DNA of 64,000 bases, taken from assembly GCA_023376005.1 (NCBI GenBank), contig CM042157.1:67096479-67160478 (forward strand). Reading direction: 5' to 3'. Under the pieces are notes generated by a model. The model was not told the DNA's origin. It made no database searches and saw only the letters and a program-made list of their open reading frames with translations. How positions within the stretch are numbered: the stretch's first letter is position 1; each line of letters opens with the position of its first letter. This DNA is from Doryteuthis pealeii. Taxonomy: Eukaryota > Mollusca > Cephalopoda > Myopsida > Loliginidae. Both the position numbers and the translations under genes were made by a program. Below, piece after piece: positions 53,118 to 62,938 of the stretch.

Positions 53118-54012
53118 ATTTGGTTTGGTTTGTTTTATGGCATATCAACCACAGTGGGTCATTTGAGGCCAACAAAATTTTAAAATAAATTCATTCTTAA
53201 TGGAGTCTCGAATTTTTTTTGTAAACATTTTTCTATTTAACTCATAGATGGGACACCAACAGGTACTACCAATCTGAGTCAAAGTGGACCTGGGAGCAAT
53301 GGTGATCAGGGGTGCTCCACATTCCACAAACCTCCAGAACTGGAACCTCACCATTAGAGTTTAACATCATTCCCAGGACATGAAAACCCTCAGTCACCGC
53401 CTTCTAGCACATATATGATAAAAAGGGTTGGGGCTTGCCATAAGGGCAATAGGGTTGGGACTGTGGGGATTATCTTCACATTGGCTTGGAAGAGTTATCC
53501 TCCCGCTGGGTTGCCGCTTGTTCTCACCAGGGGCTATTGTATTTAAGCGCCTGGTTCAAACGCTTCTTCCTCTTTTAGCTACATCTTCTCGGCTGAACCA
53601 CATGGGTAGCCATTTTGTGACTACACCCCACCCTCGTGGGGACCAGAGGCCCCATGAGGGGACTAAGTCAGTAAGTGACTTCCATTATATGGACTATGTG
53701 TAACTCTTTTTACATGTACATGTACGTAACACTTGAATGTGTCCTTATTGTATCTCATTTGTATTATCTTGTATTCCTATTTTGTGTATCTTGTCTTATT
53801 TCTGTGCTGTTTACAATATAAAATGTTTTGTCCAACAAACGTGTCGGAGTTGTATGTTCAATTATGACTTTGAATCCTACAAGTGTTGACGCCGACGTGA
53901 TGTCTACACCACCTACAGGACAACCATATAAGTGCTAGGGCTTGATGTGACCAGCCAATTGATTGGAGGGAACCTCTCTGACCACCCGTCTAGCCTAAGT
54001 AAGGGTCTAAGT
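53118..54012 (+). mobile_element. Repeat family A, copy 1, split by a solo LTR
   Basis: Left part (53118-53461): 'ggtttgttttatggcatatc', 'tagatgggacaccaacagg', 'ccagaactggaacctcacca' and 'ccataagggcaatagggttg'. Right part (53918-54012): 'aagtgctagggcttgatgtg'. The two rejoin exactly as in the uninterrupted inverted copy at 60065-60690. It shares its 'atggcatatcaacc' start with SINE family 3. Confidence 0.8.
53462..53917 (+). mobile_element. Solo LTR, family L, copy 1 (456 bp)
   Basis: Begins TGTGGGGAT, ends CCTACA, and is flanked by the 4-bp duplication ggac (53458-53461 and 53918-53921). Inside are a TATTTAAG promoter-like box (about 53540), TGTACATGTACGTAACACTT and AATATAAAATGTTTTGTCC near the 3' end. 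No internal retrotransposon or second LTR is adjacent, so it arose by LTR-LTR recombination. A second copy is at 56404. Confidence 0.85.
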
Positions 54013-54277
54013 TACATTTTTTTAGAAATCAAACAATTATATTATGTTTACTCTCCCTCGATAAATTTTAAGAGAGAGGGAGAGAGAAAATCAATCAGCA
54101 GTCAGTTAGCATTGTATGCTAGAAATGAAAATTAATTTCTCTCTCTCTCTCTCACACATTGATGCAAATAGAGAAAGTAAGACATATACTGAGTAGGTAT
54201 TCTAAATATATTGAGAGGGGAAGAAAGAAACAGGCTGGAAGTATAGACAGAGAATGGTGGATTTTTATACTTAATTG

Positions 54278-54745
54278 CAAATACGACTAATTAGAACCAA
54301 ATGAAATGGAATTTTTTTCGAACATTAATTAGATTTATGATTAAATCATATTTTGGGATGTGATTTATGTCATTAAACTACATAGGAAAAAAGCCTTTAG
54401 GTGGCAAAAGTTGATTTTCTCAGCTTTATTATAATAATAGATTTACCATAGCAGAAATACCTAATTAAGTTAGAAAGCTTTTAAATAAAATAACTGATGC
54501 ATTATAAAATTCATTTATTGATAAATCAACACTGAAAATTTAATAGAAATTGGAAAAATCCTTGATTTTTGGTAATTTTTTTTCAATCGGGGTTGGTGGG
54601 GTATTTTGTAAAATACAGATTTTATGTTATCTTAGACAGCGTTGATGGCCATGTTTACGATAATTTTGAGCAAAATTGACCGAAAAATAGTTCAAAATGT
54701 ATTAAAAATAAATCACATTATTGTGATTTTTTTTTTCAACAATCT
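54278..54745 (+). repeat. Repeat family B, copy 1
   Basis: Blocks 54278-54420 ('acgactaattagaaccaaat'), 54470-54550 ('aactgatgcattataaaatt') and 54555-54745 ('ttttgtaaaatacagatttt') all recur in 57560-58985. The first two are inverted there and the last is direct. Confidence 0.65.
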
Positions 54746-54800
54746 AACCCAAGCTCAATGAGTGACCCAACATGTCACGTCTGTACTAGTATATATATAT

Positions 54801-55057
54801 AGCTCACTTCAGTTGGTAGAGCACCTGCCTTGGAATCACAAGGTGCCAGGTTCAATACCAGTCCCCACCAACTCAGCGTATGAGTAGCACAGATTGGTAA
54901 TCTGATCTGTGTGGTAAAGTGGGAAGCTGACGGTAGGTGTGGCGCTCCACCCCAGATAAAAACAATCTCCCTTGTCTAGTGCTAGTGAAAGGGGGATAGA
55001 CTCCTCACTGTTTGGCTGATACTGACTAAAGTCCACTTTGCCAACTTTACTTACTTA
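54801..55057 (+). mobile_element. SINE family 1, full length, plus strand
   Basis: Head AGCTCACTTCAGTTGGTAGA (A box) and B box GGTTCAATACCAG, then the family body and a TTTACTTACTTATAT tail. It follows a short TA run. Confidence 0.87.
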
Positions 55058-55059
55058 TA

Positions 55060-55200
55060 TATAGGATTGATAAAGAAAAGGCTCAAATATATCGGTCATG
55101 TTAATGGCTATAAATTTATTTCAACTAAAATATTCTCATTTTTGAGAATCCATGGCATCCTCAGACCGTCTATAATAATAAATGAAAGATTTTGCTGGAC
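55060..55200 (-). mobile_element. Possible Penelope-like terminal fragment
   Basis: On the minus strand: CTGAGGATGCCATGG, an ATTCTC/GAGAAT stem, then GAAATAAATTT. Similar in layout to the arms at 23741-24088. Confidence 0.4.
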
Positions 55201-55276
55201 CAGGTTAAATTTGTATTAACATGCAGACTGTAGGGATTAAAATGAAATAAAAAATAATGAAAATAAAAAAATAAAA

Positions 55277-55690
55277 AACTCCAATGAGCCTTCACCGGAA
55301 GAACCCTCTGAGTATGTGAAGGAAAAAGGACCCCCTTCCAACCCCCAAGAGAATCTCTCAGCAATTTTGACTTAGGCCTTAACTGGGACTAGACACTACT
55401 ACAGGCCAGGGAGAAACTCCTTTGCCATGTAGTGGTTATGACCCACGAATAAAGCCTAAATCATAAAGATACCTTTTGTCTTTGTCTCTTCCGTTTTCAT
55501 TCCTTGAATTCCTTCCTTTTCAGCGCGACCACCAAATATGTTCGGGTTAAAAGCAAACCCTAGGAACGTGCGCCAAGAATAACCAGCTGCCTTTTTAACC
55601 TAAAACATAAAACCTCTTGCCACTGCATAAGACTACCAATTTTTGATATGGCTAGACTCAAACAACTAACAAATTTAGCCTACTATATGA
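55277..55690 (+). repeat. Repeat R, copy 2
   Basis: Direct copy of 52341-52747, including 'gacccacgaataaagcct' and 'taaaacctcttgccactgca'. The copies lie 2.9 kb apart. Confidence 0.75.
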
Positions 55691-55909
55691 TGGGATGTCC
55701 TTCCTACAAAGCAGTAATGAAGTATGACAAGGTCAGTGAATGAGATTAGTATAGATAATGAAGACCAGCACCTTCCCCTTACCTATTTTTGGCCATATGT
55801 TGCATTTTGAACATATTACAAATAAATACTTTGTCTGACCATCATGCCATCATGTGAAACTCAGAGTCATGGGAAAGGTACTGTGATATGATTTAAACAT
55901 TTTATTATG

Positions 55910-56165
55910 TAAACCTTTATTTTTTAATGATATATATGACACATTGCAGAATTTTAAACACACTAATAACAAGGGCTGTTTTGAGGCAAATCTAACTCAG
56001 ATTTTCATAGAGACATTGTTGAAAAATGGGATTTATTCTATGTATTAATGATTTTGACAATAAATAAAATACTCATTGATAAACTTACACAATTTCTGAG
56101 GGTATTGAGACGTAAGCAGTGACATAGTTTTGGTTACAGACCAACAGACACTGAATCTCCACTAT
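55910..56165 (-). mobile_element. Helitron H1 5' fragment
   Basis: On the minus strand it begins TATAGTGGAGATTC and continues 'gtaaccaaaactatgtcact', matching 43968-44240 including 'gagttagatttgcctcaaaa'. The 3' hairpin end is absent. A small palindrome (tattttctcatat / atgtgagaaaata) lies just outside at 56180-56216. Confidence 0.65.
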
Positions 56166-56281
56166 ATTTAAATTTTTAAAACATATTTTCTCATATTTTA
56201 TATGTGAGAAAATATTTAAAAAAAATTAAAATCAAAAGTATTTCCACATCTCTAGAGGACTTTTGCTCTCTGTCATTTAAC

Positions 56282-56955
56282 AGGTTGGTTGGTTGGTTGG
56301 TTGGTTTTTATGGCATGTTAACCCCTGTTGGATTATTTTATGCCAAAAACCATTATTTATTCTTGTTGGGTATTATCTAAGTCCTTTTTTAATTTATTTA
56401 ACCTGTAAGAATGGTTCAAAGTTATATATACTTTGAATACAAAACTCCGACGAAGGTTAACAGACAAAACATTTAATATAATACAGCACATGGATATGAC
56501 GAGATACAAAATACATAGTAAAACAAGTTACATGTAAACAGATAAACACACATTCATGAATGGTACAAGATATACATATAAAAGTACAGACATGAGACTA
56601 GGGATAGTCCATGCTGTGAAGAACTTACAGTAATGTAAGTGGGACCAAAAGCCCCAACGAGAAGGGATAGACCGTGTCTAGCCCATGATTCTCGTGGTTA
56701 CTGGAACAGGAAAAGAGAGAGAAGCCATTTGAACCAGCCGCTTAAATACTAATTCCCCTAGCGGGCACCAGCAAACTAAACCGGGCAGACAACTCTCCCA
56801 GGCAAATACGAAACTAACGCTACAAACCCATAAATTGGTACCCCCTAACAGGGTTAGACTGGATGTGGTGATGAAGGGTTATTCCACAGCCCTTAGAGCT
56901 CCAGAATTGGAACCTCACCACTAGATGCAGTTTAATATCATTACCAAGACACATC
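56282..56955 (+). mobile_element. Repeat family A, copy 2, split by a solo LTR
   Basis: (GGTT)n start at 56284-56306, 'ttatggcatgttaaccc', then the LTR, then 'aggttagactgg'-region and 'ccagaattggaacctcacca'. The flanking halves join as tttaacc|cataaattgg, as in copies without the insertion. Confidence 0.8.
56404..56824 (-). mobile_element. Solo LTR, family L, copy 2 (421 bp), minus strand
   Basis: On the minus strand it begins TGTAGCGTTAGTTTCG and ends CCATTCTTACA, with the 4-bp duplication aacc at 56400-56403 and 56825-56828. It shares with copy 1 the GTATTTAAGCGGCTGGTTCA promoter region, 'acatgtaact' and AAATGTTTTGTCTGTTAACC-type 3' blocks. Confidence 0.85.
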
Positions 56956-56999
56956 TAACAGGTAAGGAAAGAGGAGATTAAAAACAAAACAAGTAATTA

Positions 57000-57187
57000 G
57001 AAATAAGAATAAAATTAATGTACATTCTCTGGCTAAGTATAAATTAAATCTCTATTATTTTGCTCAAAAACCAATCCCTGGTGATATTTAATGTGTATAT
57101 ATATTTACTTTGTCGTTAATTGTTTTATTTTCGAAGTTTCCTCCGGACATACACATATACACAACTGCCCTTTATATATGTATAGAT
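57000..57187 (-). mobile_element. Helitron-like 5' end, family H2
   Basis: On the minus strand: TCTATACATATATAAAGGGC at 57187, then 'gtccggaggaaacttcg' and 'caattaacgacaaagtaaat', matching 21593-21760. Confidence 0.55.
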
Positions 57188-57235
57188 GGGTACTTAATTT
57201 AAACAATTCTTTTTTATATACATTTCTAATTTAAA

Positions 57236-57388
57236 CTAATGTTTTTCCATTTAACCCATAGATGGGACTCTAACAGGTACTACCACTGCAGTGGACCAGA
57301 GCTCTAGAATTGGGACTTCACCATCAGATAGATTAATGTTATACCCAGGACACTGGGCCTCAGCCACCGCCTTCTAGCACACATATGT
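57236..57388 (+). mobile_element. Repeat family A, copy 3, fragment
   Basis: 'aacccatagatgggactcta', 'ctagaattgggacttcacca' and 'cagccaccgccttctagcac' match the middle of family A. Confidence 0.7.
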
Positions 57389-57395
57389 TTTTTTA

Positions 57396-57545
57396 CTATA
57401 TCCAAGTCCTGAAGATGGTCTAATTAAGAGACCGAAACGTTGCATCATCGACAATAAACATCCAGTTTCCATAACATCCCGTGTTTGTCTACCTTTCTCC
57501 ACATACTGTCGGATTAACCTCCTCACATTTCTCCTATCTATTATT
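57396..57545 (+). mobile_element. Penelope-like terminal fragment
   Basis: GTCCTGAAGATGGTCT and GAGACCGAAACGTTGCATC form a stem between CTGA.GA and GAAAC boxes. ACAATAAACATCC and 'catactgtcggattaacc' follow. This is the clearest CTGA-stem-GAAACGTT unit in the window. Confidence 0.6.
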
Positions 57546-57559
57546 ATACCAAAGCTGGA

Positions 57560-58985
57560 CGAATCAACTTTTGGTACCCTAAGGCTTTTTTTCTATTTCG
57601 TTTAATGGCACAAAACATATCACAAAGTATTCCTTAGATTTAGGATTAAATTATGTTTGCAAAAAAATTCCATTTTATTTGGTTCTAATTAGTCGTAATT
57701 TGTAATTAAGTCAAAAACTGACCCAACTCTCTCTTAAATGTCTGCCTGTCTTTTTTTCCATCTCCCTAATATTCTATCTAGAGAGTTAAGAGAAAGAAAA
57801 GTGTGTGTGAAAAAGAACCTTATCAGCTGCCAAAACCAACAGTCAGAGAGAAGGCCTATCTACCTCCCACACCTCCAATCTTCTTTCTCTTTTTATAGGC
57901 CATTTTTATAAGCCTTTTATAGGCCATAGAGAAGACTAATGTTCTGTTTTGGTTTATTAATTCTCCGGTCATTTTTATTTTTTTAAAATTTAATTTGCAA
58001 AATAACTTTCTTCCTGATCAGTTTAAAGTTTGTTTTGATATTTGAATTTCAAAAGTTGTTTTTACTAAATTTTCAATTTACAAAACATAAAATGATTGTT
58101 TAATTTAAAAAAAAAAAATAAATGTAAATAAGATTCCTACACAATGTGTCTTAAAATTGTTTTCTTGGTTATAAAAAAAAAATAAAATTGAATATCATGT
58201 TTTAAAATAGATTTTTTAAATTACTTTAATTATTAATTTCAAAAATTTATAGGGTCAAAGGGGTAAGCACATCAAATAATTGTTAGTTAAAATTTAGGAA
58301 GATGCTATTTAGCTGGTTTCAGTAGAATATAAAAACCTACTTGCTAGGCACTTTCAAAGTTGCCACAAAATCCTTATTTTACAAAATACATTTACCAGCT
58401 TCCCCTGATTGTGAAGAAACTTACTAAAAATCAGTGAATTATCCGGTTTTGATGAAATTTTCAGTGTTTATTTATCAATGAATGAATTTTATAATGCATC
58501 AGTTATTTCATTTCAAAACTTTCTGATTTTTTTCAGGTCACTTAACTTGTACCCCCTGCCTTATTTTTTGGGTGCAAAATATTGGTGGGGTTAAATAAAG
58601 TTGAAACTAATTACAGTATAAATAAAAAGACAAAAAACTGAAGGTGTGAATAGAAGAAAAAATTAAGGGGAGCTATCCTGGTAGAAAATAAATACCGAAA
58701 ATCGAAAAATAAATTTAAAATAAAAACTAAAAAAATAATTTGGAGATCTTTTTTTTTTTACTATTTTTGACAATTATTCATTAAAATCGGATAATTCCCT
58801 GATTTTTGGTAATTTTTTTTTAATCGGGGGGGGGGAGGGAGGGTTATTTTGTAAAATACAGATTTTATGTCATCTTCGACAACCATGTTTATGATATATT
58901 TGAGTAAAATTGACTGAAAATAGTTTAAAATGTATCAAAAATAAATTACATGTGTAATATTATTTTGCTTTTTATTTTATTTTTT
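57560..58985. repeat. Repeat family B, copy 2, with internal inversions
   Basis: 57560-57715 and 58390-58510 are inverted copies, and 58788-58985 a direct copy, of blocks in 54278-54745. A G10 run occurs near 58824. No coding frame was found. The arrangement suggests a composite or fold-back element. Confidence 0.6.
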
Positions 58986-59005
58986 TTACTGATGCTCATT
59001 ATGTC

Positions 59006-59432
59006 ACTCCAGTGAAAGACCATCAGCTAATGCTGATGTGAAAACTCAAAAGGAGTAAATAATAATAACGTGTCAACTGGTGGACTTTGCGGTCCGAGCA
59101 GATCACAGGGTGAAGCTGAAGGAAAATGAAAAGATAGATAAATACCTGGACCTTGCCAGAGAATTGAAAAAGCTGTGGAATATGAGAGTGAAAGTGATAC
59201 CAATAGTAGTTGGTGCACTTGGAACGGTACCAATAAACTTGGAAAAAAGACTGGAGGATCTAGAAATCAGAGGAAGAATAGAGACCATCCAGACTACTGC
59301 ACTGCTGCTATTGACTAGAATACTCAGAAGAGTCCTGGAGACCTGAGGAGACTTGTTGTCACTTAGACTCCAGTGAAATACCATCAGCTAACGCTGATGT
59401 GAAAAACTCAAAAGGAGGGAAAATAATAATAT
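59006..59432 (+). mobile_element. LINE 3' end between two copies of its own tail
   Basis: Direct repeats 59006-59069 and 59367-59432 each carry CCATCAGCTAA(T/C)GCTGATG, a short hairpin, then AAAACTCAAAAGGAG and an AATAATAA tail. Between them a frame (59080-59346) reads DFAVRADHRVKLKENEKIDK, RELKKLWNMRVKVIPIVVGA and ILRRVLET, then stops. I recall these motifs as the C-terminus of reverse-transcriptase proteins common in invertebrates. Two tails in tandem imply one insertion next to another or a tandem transcript. Confidence 0.75.
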
Positions 59433-59520
59433 CCTTTCAGCTAGTATATTAGGTCTGAGACCTGTCAGCTGTTCCTTATAAACATTCATTTTAATTCCAC
59501 AGAATATTTATAATCATTCC

Positions 59521-59886
59521 ACAGATTATCCAACATTGCCTTGAAGGAGTTTAGAGATGGGGCAGTCACTATTGATGAAGGTAGTTTATTCCATGTATTC
59601 ACCACTCTGTTACTGAAATAATTTTGTCTTGCATTTGCTTTACAAATTTTTTTAGGAGTTTTAATTTATGACCCCCGGTATTGATATTTTGAGCAATGTT
59701 TAGCAGGTCAGAGTTCGTTAAATAAAAACCATGTGTATATTTGTAGGCTTCAATCATATCCCCTCTTATACGTCGATAAACCAGACTTGGTAAGTCAATG
59801 TTCCTAAGTCTTTCTTCATACAAAAGAGATTTTAAATTATTCACTAATTCAGTAGCTCTCCTCTGAACTCCCTCAATGATAATCAA
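59521..59886 (-). pseudogene. Non-LTR reverse transcriptase C-terminal fragment
   Basis: The minus-strand frame reads EGVQRRATELVNNLKSLLYE, ERLRNIDLPSLVYRRIRGDM and IEAYKYTHGFY. This is the thumb/C-terminal region of jockey/CR1-like LINE reverse transcriptases (QRRATKL-YEERL-LPSL-RRxRGDMI). The following SNRVVNTWNKLPSS-type segment (59540-59610) is in another frame, so it is broken. No N-terminal part is present. Confidence 0.8.
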
Positions 59887-60064
59887 TCAACTATCGTTCT
59901 TCTGCAGAACCTTGACTTGAAGTTCACTCCTTAGCTCAAAAACTGAGCCATGCTTTTAAAGTGATGTTTAAATTATAAATTGTAGCAAGAAAAGAGACTT
60001 GGGTGAGGTGTTGCCAAGGTAGCCAAAAAAATAACCAAAAAACATGTTGCTTTCCTTTGCTGCA

Positions 60065-60690
60065 TAGAAAAAAAGGCCGCCCTGTTGGCTGGGGCATTAG
60101 AATGCACCAACTGCACCTCTGCAGAGGGGTAAGACTCCCCCAATGGCGCCAGCTGTTGGCCGTGGGTGGTGACCCATGATGCTTAAGGTTAGAACCTAGG
60201 TGGCTGAGCAGTCCATTTCTTGGGCTAGACGGGCGGTCGGAAAGGCCCCCTCCGATCAATCGGCTGGCCACATCAAGCCCTAGCACCTATATGATTGCCC
60301 CAACCCTATTGCCCTTATGGCAAGCCCCAACCCCTTTTTTATCATATGGGTGCTAGAAGGTGGTGGCTAAGGGTCTACATGTCCTGGGAATGATGTTAAA
60401 CTCTATCTGATGGTGAGGTTCCAGTTCTGGAGGTTTGGGGAATGTGGAGCACCCCTTCATCACCATTGCTCCCTGGTCCACTCTGACCCAGAGTGGTAGT
60501 ACCTGTTAGGGTCCCATCTATGGGTTGAATAGAAAAATGTATTTAAAAAAAAAACATGAGTTTATAAACAAAATTGTATTATGCATTATGAATTAATTTA
60601 TTTCACAACTTTGTCGGCATTAAATGACCCACCGAGGTTGATATGCCGTAAACCAAACCAAACCAAACCAAACCAAACCAAACCATTGCC
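60065..60690 (-). mobile_element. Repeat family A, copy 4, uninterrupted
   Basis: The inverted full copy. On the minus strand it runs from (GGTTT)n and 'acggcatatcaacctcggtg' through 'ctggtccactctgaccc'-type blocks to 'gctagggcttgatgtggcca' and a GC-rich end near 60065. It provides the empty-site reference for both solo LTR insertions. A 116-codon frame inside is not a gene. Confidence 0.78.
60651..60686. repeat. (AAACC)n microsatellite
   Basis: Seven or so AAACC units at the end of repeat A. Confidence 0.9.
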
Positions 60691-60778
60691 TCCTGTGAAA
60701 CTGGATGTGACAAAAACAAGATGTGTGAGAGGAAACTAGTCCATTTATATGATTAGTTGCTTATGCTGATTGGTCTGA

Positions 60779-60833
60779 CCAACCACCAACCAACCAACCA
60801 ACCAACCAGCCAGCCAGCCAGCCAGCCAGCCAG
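60779..60833. repeat. (CCAA)n(CCAG)n microsatellite
   Basis: Tetranucleotide CCAA units shift to CCAG units. The minus strand translates as a GWLV repeat without meaning. Confidence 0.9.
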
Positions 60834-61008
60834 AAATAAGCCACAGCAATATAAACGCAGGGATTGTAGTCTGATTTTGAAGCAAGTTGGTACTAGTGAT
60901 AAGTGGAAAGTGTTTGAATAATATTCAGGGAAAAATTCTGTTGCCACCAAAAACTATATAAATGTTTCATGTAATTACAAATCAAAAGTAAAGAAATGAA
61001 TTAGACGG

Positions 61009-61626
61009 TATATAAGGGTAAGATAATATGAAAATCACACAGACATTGTTTAAATAAAGTCTTTATTATGCTGATATTGCAATATTTCAATTTGTTAAAA
61101 ATCTTCTTTAGAGCATATTATGTTGTGTTAAATACAAAGACATTTTATGAAAATTGTAACCGTTTTGTGATGGGATTAATTCATACCTGACATTTAAGAA
61201 AAAGAGAATATTTTAGATTTTAAACAAAAATTCTCGTCACGTTCATAATCAGGTGTAATGGATTTTAGCAAGGAAGAGAAATATTTTAAATTAATTGAAG
61301 ATTTTTAACAGATTGAAATATTGCAATATCAGCATTATAAAGTAAAGTAAGTAAAGTCAACAGGGCGGCCTAAAGTCGGTATCAACGAGTCAACGAGGGA
61401 GTCTATCCCCTTTTCAATAGCGTTAGACCAAGGAGATTGTTTTTTAGCATCTGAGGTGGAACGCCACACCTACCATCAGCTCCTTACTTTACCGCACAGA
61501 TCCCTATGCTACTAATACGCTGAGTTGGCGAGGACCGGTATCGAACTAGGAACCTTCTGGTTTCTAGCATAATAAAAAACTTTATTAGACCCTCTGTGTG
61601 ATTTTCATATTATCTTACCCTTATAT
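61009..61626. mobile_element. Fold-back element F1, copy 2, split by a SINE
   Basis: The left arm (61009-61105) and a right arm in two parts (61296-61347 and 61566-61626) are inverted copies: 'ggtaagataatatgaaaatc', 'tattgcaatatttcaat' and 'gttaaaaatcttc'. A family-1 SINE lies in the right arm between agcattataa and agcataataa, its probable target duplication. Confidence 0.8.
61348..61565 (-). mobile_element. SINE family 1, nested copy
   Basis: 'gtaaagtcaacagggcggcc', 'gagtctatcccctttt', 'gccacacctaccatcagctc' and B-box-side 'ggtatcgaactaggaacctt'. It is truncated just before the A box. Confidence 0.78.
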
Positions 61627-62165
61627 GTTGTTATAAATAATTTGTGTAGTGACAATATATTGGAAATTGAAATTGAACTCCAGTAAAATTTCCTCTAAGC
61701 AAATGTACACTATGGATAATGAGAATCTTTTTTCTTTTTTGTTTAATGAATTTTACCCTATTTTGTAAAAGGTCTTTACACACTGGTTTAGGAACATATT
61801 TTTCTATATTCTAACTTACCATTTATTCCATTTATCTTCAAATGAATGCTTGAAAAAGAACTGTAGATTGTTTGATTATAAAACACTTTTCTGATACAAA
61901 CAAAATAACGAAAAGTACATTACTTACATAGCTCTTCATAGTATTTCTCTTTTGTTGCATTTCTCATCAGTTAACTAGTAAACAATGTGAACCACTATGA
62001 GAATATGAACGATATAGTTTCAATCTCTAAAATGCTGGTCCAGCAAAATCATGTGATTTAGTGTCATCAGTAAATGAATGAGTGAAAGAGATTTTGAAAT
62101 TAATTATTTTAATCCAATCAGATTTTTATAGCCGTTTTGGAAAAATAATGTTATGACCAAATATA
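61627..62165. other. AT-rich intergenic stretch
   Basis: No feature seen. Confidence 0.45.
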
Positions 62166-62402
62166 CTGGTTTAGCTCAGTCGGTAGAGTGTTCGGCTTGG
62201 AACCTCAAAGTCCCTGGTTTGATACCGGCCCTCGCCAAATCAGCATATGAGTAGTGCAGGGATCTGTTTGGTAAAGAGAGGAGTTGATGGTGGGTGTGGC
62301 CCTCTGCCTCAGACGCTAAAAACAATTTCCTAGGTCTAGCACCAGTGAAAAGGGGATAGACTCCCTCGCTGTCTGGCTGATACCGACTTTAGGCCACCCC
62401 GA

Positions 62403-62406
<4 letters not shown>
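62166..62406 (+). mobile_element. SINE family 1, full length, plus strand
   Basis: Head GGTTTAGCTCAGTCGGTAGA (A box), B box GGTTTGATACC, and body to 'aggccaccccgactta'. It is followed immediately by a TA run. Confidence 0.85.

Positions 62407-62446
<40 letters not shown>
62404..62446. repeat. (TA)n microsatellite
   Basis: About 43 bases of TA after the SINE tail. Confidence 0.92.
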
Positions 62447-62448
<2 letters not shown>

Positions 62449-62490
62449 GTAGTCAAATGATGTGTTTGAAATGGCGAAGGCCGACAATTT

Positions 62491-62706
62491 GTGGGAGATT
62501 ATGTGCTTAATTAAAGTCATACCTAATTTTGTTAATTAATTAATTATAATTAAATGAATTAGGCGTGCATATCGGTTTAAATGTAAACTTTTTCTCGATT
62601 TGTTTACGCTTTACATTTAAACCGATATGCACGCCTAATTCATTTAATTATAATTAATTAATTAACAAAATTAGGTATGACTTTAATTAAGCACATAATC
62701 TCCCAC
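62491..62706. repeat. Perfect 97-bp inverted repeat
   Basis: Arms 62491-62587 and 62610-62706 are exact complements by my reading, with a 22-base loop. The outer ends are GTGGGAGATTATGTGC and its inverse. There is no TIR-family resemblance and no coding. Perfection implies recent origin, gene conversion or an assembly fold-over. Confidence 0.92.
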
Positions 62707-62719
62707 ATATATATATATA

Positions 62720-62938
62720 CAAGGTGTGTCAAAAAAGTATTGAGATTTTTTGTTCTTTTTGACACACCTTGTATTCTAAAAAAAGTTCTATTCATTAATT
62801 TTTTCAGAATACAAGGTGTGTCAAGAACGTACTAAGTTTAAAGCTGTGTTTACCAAGATAGGAATGAAGAATGAATGGAACGTTGTTTTTTTTCAGAATA
62901 CAAGGTGAGTCAAAAAGTACAAAAAATCTCACACCTTG
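62720..62938. mobile_element. Cluster of mariner-type ends
   Basis: CAAGGTGTGTCAAAAAAGT at 62720, its inverse ending at 62771, further starts at 62812 and 62901, and an inverse end at 62938. Each outer end adjoins TA. The spacing (52 and 127 bp) makes these tiny deleted or nested mariner derivatives. 'tttttcagaatacaaggtg' repeats before two of them. Confidence 0.7.

Noticed and set aside
53428..53703. 91-codon plus-strand frame
   Set aside because: It spans the junction of repeat A and the solo LTR, so it is fortuitous.
54801..54870. Possible functional tRNA gene
   Set aside because: A and B boxes are present, but the acceptor stem does not close and the sequence continues into the SINE body shared by six other copies.
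52341..55690. Repeats R as the two LTRs of one retrotransposon
   Set aside because: They are direct and 2.9 kb apart, but the DNA between is a patchwork of other repeats without gag-pol coding, and the outer flanks show no duplication.
53462..56824. Family L LTRs as a pair bounding one element
   Set aside because: They are in opposite orientation and each has its own target duplication.
59936..60286. 116-codon minus-strand frame (MLGLDVASRLIGGG...)
   Set aside because: It lies in repeat family A, and the same peptide start appears in copy 1 at 53932. It is a repeat translation, not a gene.
60651..60833. CRISPR-like or satellite array
   Set aside because: These are simple 4-5 bp microsatellites without spacers, in a eukaryotic context.
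60753..60950. Frame with a GWLV repeat
   Set aside because: It is the translation of the (CCAA)n(CCAG)n microsatellite.
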